From Oscillospiraceae bacterium (GTDB taxonomy: Bacteria; Bacillota; Clostridia; Oscillospirales; Oscillospiraceae), in the NCBI GenBank assembly GCA_017516065.1, contig JAFWDQ010000012.1:54435-118434 (forward strand): a stretch of 64,000 bases of DNA. The letters are read 5' to 3'. Both the position numbers and the translations under genes were made by a program. Below the pieces are notes generated by a model. The model made no database searches, was not told the origin of the DNA, and saw nothing but the letters and a program-made list of their open reading frames with translations. Below, piece by piece: positions 57,550 to 64,000 of the stretch (the stretch's first letter is position 1; each line of letters begins with the position of its first letter).

Positions 57550-57939
57550 TCAATCCTCCGGGGGCTCGAAAGCGGCCTCAAGGTAGACGATGCGGGGCTG
57601 TTTCGTCGCGGTGCCTTCCGGGGCGTAGACCTCCGCCACATCGAAGCGGATCCGCTGCTGCGTAGGGTGCGCAGACAGATACATCTGCGCGCTGGCGCAC
57701 AGCCTGCGCTGTTTGGCTGAGGTCACGGCCTCACGGGGCAGGGCAAAATCGCCGGAGCGGCGGGTCTTGACCTCGACAAAGCAGAGAAACGGGCCCTTTT
57801 CCGCGATCAGATCGATCTCACCGAAACGGCAGTGCCAGCCGCTGCTGAGTACCGTATAGCCGTTCTGCCGCAGCCAGCGGGCGGTCTGGGCCTCCCCCCA
57901 CCTGCCCAGCAGCGACTGCTGCCGGCGGTCGCCGCTCAC
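57550..57939 (-). CDS. YraN/UPF0102 family nuclease-like protein
   Basis: A 129-residue protein of the YraN family, with a restriction-endonuclease-like fold. Conserved parts: GRWGEAQTARWLRQNGY near residue 13, CRFGEIDLIAEKGPFLCFVEVKTR near residues 37-60 (GEID and EVK active-site-like residues) and a C-terminal RFDVAEVY. In Firmicutes it usually sits next to rnhB, as here, with a 4-base overlap. Its activity is not established. Confidence 0.92.
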   Translation of the reverse strand: MSGDRRQQSLLGRWGEAQTARWLRQNGYTVLSSGWHCRFGEIDLIAEKGPFLCFVEVKTRRSGDFALPREAVTSAKQRRLCASAQMYLSAHPTQQRIRFDVAEVYAPEGTATKQPRIVYLEAAFEPPED

Positions 57940-58529
57940 AGGTTTTTCAGGAACGTCCGCCGGTGGACCGGGGACGGTCCGAATTCCCGCAGGCGCTCAT
58001 AGTGCAGCTTTGTGGGGTACCCCTTGTGCTTTTCAAAGGCGTACTGGGGATACTGCTTTGCCAGCTCCAGCATATACCGGTCACGGCTCACCTTTGCCAG
58101 GACGGAGGCGGCGGCGATATTGGCGCTGCGGCCGTCCCCCTGCACCAGCGTGACACAGGATATCGGCAGCTGCGGCGCACGGTTCCCGTCCACCAGCGCC
58201 AGTTCCGGCGCCGGATCCAGCTGAGCCACGGCCCGGGACATGGCCAGAAGCCGGGCCTGAAGGATATTGATCTCATCGATCTCCTCCGCCGTCGCCCAGG
58301 CAACGGCCCAGGCAACAGCCTGCTCCTGGATCACCGGGAACAGGGCCTCCCGCTTCTTCTCCGTCAGCTTCTTTGAGTCGTTGAGACCGGGGATCTCCAG
58401 TTCTGCCGGCAGAATGACGGCGGCGGCACAGACGGGGCCCGCCAGCGGACCCGCGCCGGCCTCATCCACACCGCAGATCAGGCGGATGCCCCGGGAAATG
58501 TATTCCCGCTCTTCTTTCCACAGGTCCAT
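57936..58529 (-). CDS. rnhB: Ribonuclease HII
   Basis: A 197-residue RNase HII, which nicks RNA in RNA-DNA hybrids and at single ribonucleotides. Catalytic acidic residues are in CGVDEAGAGPLAGPV near residue 20 (Asp-Glu) and in LALVDGNRAPQL near residue 111, with the fourth in a conserved ASVLAKVSRDRYM segment near residue 145. It starts 2 bases after rbgA. Confidence 0.95.
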   Translation of the reverse strand: MDLWKEEREYISRGIRLICGVDEAGAGPLAGPVCAAAVILPAELEIPGLNDSKKLTEKKREALFPVIQEQAVAWAVAWATAEEIDEINILQARLLAMSRAVAQLDPAPELALVDGNRAPQLPISCVTLVQGDGRSANIAAASVLAKVSRDRYMLELAKQYPQYAFEKHKGYPTKLHYERLREFGPSPVHRRTFLKNL

Positions 58530-58531
58530 AC

Positions 58532-59395
58532 TTACGCCTCCGGTACGGTCTCCAGGGTGAAGCGTCCGATCTTGCCGCCGCGGAATTCGTCCAGCAGAAT
58601 GTTTGCCATGCGCTCAATGTCCACTTCGCCGCCGGAGATAAGGAAACCGCGCTTCCTCGCTGCGGCCTCCAGCAGCTGCCAGCCCTCCAGTCCCTCAACT
58701 GTCTCCAGCTTGTACCGGGCCGTCAGAGCCTGGGGATAACGGTCTGCCAGCAGGGTCATCAGATTGGCGGCGAGGCCCTCCACGTCCATGACGGCGTCCT
58801 TGATGGCGCCGGTGATGGCCAGATGCAGGGCCACGGTGGGGTCTTCAAACTTCGGCCAAAGGATCCCCGGGGTGTCCAGCAGCTCCAGATCCGTGTCCAC
58901 GGTGACCCACTGTCGGCCGCGGGTGACGCCGGGCCGGTCGGCCACCTTGGCGGATTTCCGCTTGGCCACCCGGTTGATGAAGGCGGATTTTCCCACATTG
59001 GGCACGCCGGCGACCATGACCCGGATGGGGCGGCCCTTCTGGCCCCTGGCGGCGTACCGGGCGATCTGTTCCCGGAGCACGGACCGGACCGCCGGGGCAA
59101 AGCCGCCCACGCCCTGTCCTGTTTTGCAGTCCGTCTCGATGGCGGGAATATGATTTGCCTTGAACCAGGCCATCCAGCGCTTGCTCTCCGCCGGATCCGC
59201 CTGGCCGGAGCGGTTGAAAATCAAAAGACGGGGCTTCTGTCCCACGATCTCGTCCAGACTTGGATTCCGGCTGGCTATGGGGATCCGGGCGTCGATCACC
59301 TCGCAGATCAGATCCACCAGCTTCAGGTCTGCCTCCATCTGGCGGCGGGTCTTTGTCATGTGTCCGGGATACCACTGGATATTCATGTCGGCCAT
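58532..59395 (-). CDS. rbgA: Ribosome biogenesis GTPase YlqF/RbgA
   Basis: A 287-residue circularly permuted GTPase for 50S assembly. The start MNIQWYPGHMTK is diagnostic. Motifs in permuted order: the G4 position (about residue 59) reads FNRSGQADP instead of the usual NKxD, then G1 GVPNVGKSAF near residue 130 and G3 DTPGILWP near residue 175. A C-terminal ANTAR-like helical region ends the protein. The start overlaps the lepB stop by one base. The rbgA-rnhB-yraN order is standard. Confidence 0.93.
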   Translation of the reverse strand: MADMNIQWYPGHMTKTRRQMEADLKLVDLICEVIDARIPIASRNPSLDEIVGQKPRLLIFNRSGQADPAESKRWMAWFKANHIPAIETDCKTGQGVGGFAPAVRSVLREQIARYAARGQKGRPIRVMVAGVPNVGKSAFINRVAKRKSAKVADRPGVTRGRQWVTVDTDLELLDTPGILWPKFEDPTVALHLAITGAIKDAVMDVEGLAANLMTLLADRYPQALTARYKLETVEGLEGWQLLEAAARKRGFLISGGEVDIERMANILLDEFRGGKIGRFTLETVPEA

Positions 59396-59952
59396 CAGTC
59401 CACACCTCCGAAATGAGAAAACGGGAAGATCACAAGCCGCACCTGTCCGATGACCTCTCTCTTGTCCACCGCACCGATGACGGAATAACGGCTGTCCGTA
59501 CTGCCGTTGCGGTTGTCACCCAGCACGAAGATACAGCCGCGCTCCACGGTGACGGGAAACAGCACGTCGTAGTGCACATGGGTCGGCTCCGCGATATACG
59601 GCTCATCCAGCGTCTCGCCGTCGACGGACACGACGCCGTTCTCAAAGTCGATATCCACCGTCTGGCCCTCTGTGGCGATGACCCGCTTCACCAGCGGCTG
59701 GCTGTCATAAGCGTCCTTGCGGAACACCACGATATCCCCGGGCTCCGGCTCGGAGAACAGATACGACGTCACCAGCATCCCGTCACGATCGGACAGGGTG
59801 GGCACCATGGAACTGCCGTCCACAAACACGATGCGGCCAAGAAACGTGAACACCAACACCACGACAACAATGACAAAGACAAATGTCTTCACCCAGTCGA
59901 ACAGGATGGAGCCCCGCGATTTTTCATCTGTGTGCCGGGATTTTTTACTCAT
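59395..59952 (-). CDS. lepB: Signal peptidase I
   Basis: A 185-residue type I signal peptidase that releases exported proteins. One N-terminal membrane helix (about residues 23-43) precedes the catalytic domain: Ser in GSSMVPTL near residue 48, Lys in VKRVIATEGQ near residue 90, and the later GDNRNGSTDSRY box near residue 147. ATG 59952 is used, with GGAG upstream; TTG 59967 would be the alternative. It overlaps the rnmV-like gene by 8 bases. Confidence 0.94.
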   Translation of the reverse strand: MSKKSRHTDEKSRGSILFDWVKTFVFVIVVVVLVFTFLGRIVFVDGSSMVPTLSDRDGMLVTSYLFSEPEPGDIVVFRKDAYDSQPLVKRVIATEGQTVDIDFENGVVSVDGETLDEPYIAEPTHVHYDVLFPVTVERGCIFVLGDNRNGSTDSRYSVIGAVDKREVIGQVRLVIFPFSHFGGVD

Positions 59953-60556
59953 CTTTACCTTCTCCAAACAGTCGGTCCACTGCAGCTCGATATCCCTCGT
60001 AGCCGCACAACAACTGCATTGCTTCCACCAGTGCGTTGGTGCTCATGCGCGCCGGAAGTTCCAGTTCCCGGGCCAGCAGCGCACGCCGCGCCGCGCTGTC
60101 AGGCTTGCCGGACAGTCCGTCCCGATAGAGATCCAGCTTCGTGATAGGCCGCTCAGGAAGTTGAGGCGCGTTCCCGTCAAAGGTGGCGCCGGCCTGCCGC
60201 AGGGCATTGAGGATCACCTCCGGCGGCATCCCCTCTACCCCCAGCTTGCCCTCTCTGCTCCGGCGGCTTTTCCGGGATTCCTTGCCGTACCGGTCGGGAA
60301 TATAGGCCTGCTTCACGGTGCCTTCAGACACGGCGCCCTTGAGATAGTTGCGGATTACAAAGCCAGCGCCGTCACTGTCCGTCAGCAGGATGAGGCCACG
60401 CTGCTTTGCCAGACGGCGCAGAAGAGAGAGCAGTTCTTGATCCTTGAATACGTGAAAACCGGAGGTTTCCAGTACGGTAGCCTCCACGGCGCTGCAGACC
60501 GTATGTCGGTCATAACGCCCCTCCACGACGATGACTTCCGAGACCCGGGGCTTCAT
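59945..60556 (-). CDS. Toprim protein, RNase M5-like (DUF4093)
   Basis: A 203-residue protein. Residues 8-100 form a Toprim domain, with VIVVEGRYDRHTV (catalytic Glu) and LLTDSDGAGFVIRNYL (Asp-x-Asp). The rest is a DUF4093-type C-terminal domain. RNase M5, which matures 5S rRNA in Firmicutes, has the same architecture and size, so that role is likely. The rnmV neighbour ksgA is not present here. It overlaps holA by 4 bases. Confidence 0.83.
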   Translation of the reverse strand: MKPRVSEVIVVEGRYDRHTVCSAVEATVLETSGFHVFKDQELLSLLRRLAKQRGLILLTDSDGAGFVIRNYLKGAVSEGTVKQAYIPDRYGKESRKSRRSREGKLGVEGMPPEVILNALRQAGATFDGNAPQLPERPITKLDLYRDGLSGKPDSAARRALLARELELPARMSTNALVEAMQLLCGYEGYRAAVDRLFGEGKDE

Positions 60557-61596
60557 GACGCAAGCTCCCGGAGCCGTGGTAGCAGTTCGATCAGCAGTTC
60601 ATGCGGATCGCCGCCGGACTTCATCTCAAAATCCGTCTGGGCGCAGAGGATCACGGCCCCCCGGCACCACTTTGCCGTGCAGCAGTGGGCGCTGGCCATC
60701 AGCCGCCGGGCGGCCCAGGGGGTCATACGGGGCCAGATCGTGGTGATGTCGGCAGGGTTCTTCCCGCTTTCTCTTAAAACGCAAATAGTGTAAAGCTGTC
60801 TGGCTTGACGGCCTATTGCGGCCAGAATAGGGATCGGTTCCTCCTGCATGCGCAGAAGATCGGCCAAAATTCCGGCCGCTTTATCATACTTTTGAGCCAG
60901 AACGGCGTCCGTCAGATGATAGACGGCGGCGTCCAGCGCCGGGACCACCACGGCGTCGATATCGGTCCGGGTGATGCGTTTGCCCCGGGTGTAGGCGCCG
61001 ATCTTTTCGATCTCCGTATTGAGACTGTGCATGGCGCCGTCAGTGAGAAACAGCAGATGCTCCGCATCGCCGGGGTCGATCTCCTTGCCAAGAGCGGCGC
61101 AGTGCCGAATGATCCAAGGCACCAGATCCTTCTGCCCCTGCTTCGGAAAACAGACCTCCTGTCCGTACCGCGAAAAGGCTGTACGGAGCTTTTTCATGCG
61201 GTTGTCCGGCTTGTAGTCCAGCGTGTCGTAGAGGAATGCCAGACAGCAGGTATCCGGCAGGTCTTCAAAAAGGCCTGTCAGGCGCTCCCTCTGGTCTTCC
61301 GGTGCTTTATAGATATCATAGTCGGAAACCAAGATCAGTATGCGCGGGCACATCATGGGCAGACGATCCACGGCCTCCTCCAGATGTTCGACCGTTAGGG
61401 TCTTCCCCTCCAGCTCGAACAGATTGAACGACTCAAGCCCCGCGGGGATCAGGCGACGGCGCAGTTCCCCGGTATAAAACTCGCGCAGATAGGGCTCCTC
61501 GCCGTAGAAGACATAGAGCCGTCCCACCGTATTCTGTTTCAAATCGGCTTTAAACTGCCGCAGCGCGCCGCTTTCGTCGCCTTTTTTGGCTGTCAT
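60553..61596 (-). CDS. holA: DNA polymerase III delta subunit
   Basis: A 347-residue clamp-loader delta subunit. The pattern LYVFYGEEPYLREFYTGEL near residue 25 (degenerate P-loop region, not an ATPase) and LAFLYDTLDYKPDNRMKKL near residue 122 are typical, and the C-terminal collar domain contains an AIGRQARQLYTI segment near residue 275. ATG 61596 has AGGAGG 6 bases upstream; the longer frame starts within the leader. It lies 32 bases after the clpE-like gene. Confidence 0.92.
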   Translation of the reverse strand: MTAKKGDESGALRQFKADLKQNTVGRLYVFYGEEPYLREFYTGELRRRLIPAGLESFNLFELEGKTLTVEHLEEAVDRLPMMCPRILILVSDYDIYKAPEDQRERLTGLFEDLPDTCCLAFLYDTLDYKPDNRMKKLRTAFSRYGQEVCFPKQGQKDLVPWIIRHCAALGKEIDPGDAEHLLFLTDGAMHSLNTEIEKIGAYTRGKRITRTDIDAVVVPALDAAVYHLTDAVLAQKYDKAAGILADLLRMQEEPIPILAAIGRQARQLYTICVLRESGKNPADITTIWPRMTPWAARRLMASAHCCTAKWCRGAVILCAQTDFEMKSGGDPHELLIELLPRLRELAS

Positions 61597-61628
61597 GTTT
61601 GCCTCCTGATATGACAAGCTAAAATACT

Positions 61629-63944
61629 TTACACACTCTCGATTTGCACGCTTTTTCCGTCAGAAGAAAGCTTCACAGAGGTCAGGGGATCCTGGTAGCT
61701 GTTGATAATGGCAGAGGCCAGAGGATCCTCGATCTGCTTCTGGATGAACCGGCGCAGATTTCTGGCGCCGTAGGCAACGGAGTAGGACTCCTTTGTCAGG
61801 TATTCGATCAGCGAGTCGTCCCAGGTCAGGGTGATGCCCTTTTCCGTCAGAGAATCCCGCAGCTCCCGGAGCATGATGCCCGCGATGGCCTTGAAGTTCT
61901 CTTCGGTGAGCTGGTTGAAGTAGACGATCTCGTCCACCCGGTTGATGAATTCCGGCCGCAGGAAGTCGTTGAGGGCCTTCATGATCCGTTCCTTGTTCTG
62001 CTCGTTGGGCGTGCTGCCGAAGCCGACGGTTTGATCCTTGCGGTTGCTGCCGGCATTGGAGGTCATGACGATAACGGTATTTTCGAAATTGATCTTCCTG
62101 CCGTGGGCGTCGGTGATCTGACCGTCATCCAGGATCTGCAGCAGGACGTTGAGCACGTCCGGATGGGCCTTCTCGATCTCGTCAAAGAGGACTACGGAGT
62201 AAGGCTTCCGGCGGATCTTTTCGGTCAGCTGACCGGCCTCGTCGTAGCCCACGTAGCCCGGAGGCGAGCCGATGATCCGGGACACGGAGTGCTTTTCCAT
62301 GAACTCGGACATATCCAGCCGGATCAGGGATTCCGGGGCGTTGAACAGGTCGTCGGCCAGCCGTTTTACCAGTTCCGTCTTGCCTACGCCGGTGGAGCCG
62401 ACAAAGATAAAGCTCACCGGCTTGTGCTTGGCCGAGATGCCAACGCGGTTGCGGCGGATGGCGGCGGCGATGCTGGCGATAGCCTCGTCCTGGCCTACGA
62501 TGTGTTCCTTGAGACGATCCTCCAGTTTGGAAAGCCGGTCAAATTCCGCCTCCTGGATGCGGCTGGCTGGGATCTCCGTCCACAGCTCAATGACTCTGGC
62601 CAGGTCCTCCGTGGTAAGGGCAGGGATCTCCTCCTTGTCCAGCTCCGCTTTTTCAGCCAGAAGCTGAAGCTCCTTGCTGCGCAGGTAGGCCAGCCGCTCG
62701 TACATCTGGTTGTCCGGCGACGCCTCGATATGCTCGCGCTCCAGCTTCAGATCGTTGAGATCCTTTTCCAGCCGGAGGCGTCTGGAGATATTGGCGTCCT
62801 TCAGATTCTTGTCCGACGCGGCCTCGTCGATGAGGTCGATGGCCTTGTCCGGCAGGAACCGGTCCGTGACATAGCGTTCACTCATCAGTACCGCCTGCCG
62901 GGCAATGGCCGGCGTGATCCGGACGCCATGGAATTTCTCATAGTAGTGAGCGATGCCGTTCAGAATGGCGATGGATTCCTCAATCGAGGGTTCGTTGACG
63001 ATGACGGGCTGGAAGCGGCGCTCCAGAGCGGCGTCCTTTTCGATATGCTTGCGATACTCGGCGAAGGTGGTGGCGCCGATGACCTGGATCTCGCCTCTTG
63101 AAAGGGCAGGCTTGAGGATATTGGCCGCGTTCATGCTGCCCTCGGCATCGCCGGCCCCCACAATGCTGTGGACTTCGTCAATGACGAGGATGACGTTGCC
63201 CTTTTTCTTGATCTCCTGGATTAGTCCCTTCATGCGGCTTTCAAACTGACCGCGGAACTGGGTGCCCGCCACCAGAGAGGTCAGGTCCAGCAGATAGACC
63301 TCCTTGTCCTGGAGCTTGTAGGGCACGTCGCCCTTGGCAATACGCACGGCCAGGCCTTCGGCAATGGCAGTCTTGCCCACGCCGGGCTCCCCGATCGGGC
63401 AGGGGTTGTTCTTCTGCCGACGGTTGAGGATCTGGATCACGCGCTCCAGCTCCTCGGCGCGGCCGATCATGGCGTCCAGCCTGCCCTCCCGTGCGCGGTC
63501 GGTCAGATTGATGCAGTAATTATCCAGAAACTTTTTCTTCGCGCTCCGCCCGTTCTCCTTGCCGGGGACCGGGTGTCCCCCCTCGGCGCGCGGCGGCTCC
63601 GCGGGGATCATCTCCCCGCCGCCGTTCGCCTGCCCCATCAGGCGGCTCAGGAACGGGAAGGTGGCCGTCTTGCCCTCGTCGTCATCATTCTCGTCGGCGT
63701 CGGTGGCGGCCTGCTGCAGCGCGGCGAGGCCCTCGCCGAACATGGTCCCCATATCCCCCTGCAGGGCGTCCAGGTCCTCGTCGGAGAGCCCCATCTTCGA
63801 AATGATGTCGTCCACGGGCTTGATGTGCAGTTCGCGGGCGCATTTCAGGCAGAGCCCCTCGTTTTTCGTGTTGTTCCCGTCGATTTTCGTGATAAAGATC
63901 ACGGCGACGTTTTTCTTGCAGCGTGCGCAGATCGTTGGTTCCAT
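61629..63944 (-). CDS. ClpE-like AAA+ protease ATPase
   Basis: A 771-residue Hsp100 ATPase with two AAA modules. An N-terminal C4 zinc finger (CARCKK and CLKCAREL, residues 7-36) replaces the double N-domain of ClpC, which fits ClpE. An acidic linker (about 75-110) follows. D1 has [11 protein letters not shown] near residue 187 and D2 has [11 protein letters not shown] near residue 510; the middle domain (about 370-440) is a coiled coil. A ClpP loop (TVGFGS) lies near residue 650, so it should partner ClpP. AGGAGA precedes the ATG. The gene heads the minus-strand block at this end; no CtsR-type repeat is seen in the 56 bases of leader available. Confidence 0.9.
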   Translation of the reverse strand: MEPTICARCKKNVAVIFITKIDGNNTKNEGLCLKCARELHIKPVDDIISKMGLSDEDLDALQGDMGTMFGEGLAALQQAATDADENDDDEGKTATFPFLSRLMGQANGGGEMIPAEPPRAEGGHPVPGKENGRSAKKKFLDNYCINLTDRAREGRLDAMIGRAEELERVIQILNRRQKNNPCPIGEPGVGKTAIAEGLAVRIAKGDVPYKLQDKEVYLLDLTSLVAGTQFRGQFESRMKGLIQEIKKKGNVILVIDEVHSIVGAGDAEGSMNAANILKPALSRGEIQVIGATTFAEYRKHIEKDAALERRFQPVIVNEPSIEESIAILNGIAHYYEKFHGVRITPAIARQAVLMSERYVTDRFLPDKAIDLIDEAASDKNLKDANISRRLRLEKDLNDLKLEREHIEASPDNQMYERLAYLRSKELQLLAEKAELDKEEIPALTTEDLARVIELWTEIPASRIQEAEFDRLSKLEDRLKEHIVGQDEAIASIAAAIRRNRVGISAKHKPVSFIFVGSTGVGKTELVKRLADDLFNAPESLIRLDMSEFMEKHSVSRIIGSPPGYVGYDEAGQLTEKIRRKPYSVVLFDEIEKAHPDVLNVLLQILDDGQITDAHGRKINFENTVIVMTSNAGSNRKDQTVGFGSTPNEQNKERIMKALNDFLRPEFINRVDEIVYFNQLTEENFKAIAGIMLRELRDSLTEKGITLTWDDSLIEYLTKESYSVAYGARNLRRFIQKQIEDPLASAIINSYQDPLTSVKLSSDGKSVQIESV

Positions 63945-64000
63945 GCGTTGTATTCTCCTAATTCAGTCCCGTTCGGTTCAGATACCAAGATATTTGACGA

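Overview
The window reads as core chromosome of a GC-rich, endospore-forming Firmicute of the class Clostridia, most likely family Oscillospiraceae (Oscillibacter/Flavonifractor/Lawsonibacter-like; genus is a guess). Reasons: an in-frame IspH-ribosomal protein S1 fusion, the genes spoVM, spoIVA, a SipL-like coat protein, cwlD and yunB, RemA, CdaA/CdaR, a PASTA kinase/PP2C pair, a PPi-type phosphofructokinase, many GTG/TTG starts with strong GGAGG sites, and Gram-positive-style lipoproteins. No insertion sequence, prophage, CRISPR array, tRNA or 5S/16S/23S rRNA gene was seen. The one structural RNA is RNase P RNA (rnpB).

Bases 1-27,000 are all plus-strand. They hold the 3' end of ispH-rpsA; carD-ispD-ispF; a thioesterase; a DUF3343/desulfurase pair; cdaA-cdaR; a DUF5685/J-domain/membrane-protein group; and a long growth cluster yicC-remA-gmk-rpoZ-priA-def-fmt-rsmB-rlmN-prpC-prkC-rsgA. 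After a strong terminator comes a spore-coat basement-layer group: a 44-aa membrane peptide, a 30-aa SpoVM missed by ordinary length cut-offs, a SPOCS-LysM SipL-like protein and SpoIVA. Type III pantothenate kinase and an ECF S component close this half.

At about 27.0 kb the coding strand flips and almost everything to 64 kb is on the minus strand, apart from pfk, one lipoprotein and rnpB. Read in the direction of transcription this half holds: fba-cwlD-radA-xer-PH/SHOCT; aspC; murD-three M42 peptidases-PLP lyase-yunB-ligA; a serpin lipoprotein; trmK-nif3; thrC-phosphoesterase; tig-clpP-clpX-lon-engB-DUF1858; and clpE-like-holA-rnmV-like-lepB-rbgA-rnhB-yraN-M19 dipeptidase. A perfect 13-bp inverted repeat lies just upstream of the Xer-type recombinase gene, 1.7 kb from the strand flip.

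The most unusual observations are: the clustered SpoVM/SipL/SpoIVA module with matching sigma-E-like promoters (also in front of cwlD); three tandem, overlapping M42 peptidase genes of which one has Lys in place of the general-base Glu; a terminator hairpin that contains the -10 box of the murD promoter; interlocked divergent promoters between fba and pfk; the palindrome at xer; and a CRP-like palindrome upstream of the M19 dipeptidase. All calls come from reading the sequence, without database searches.
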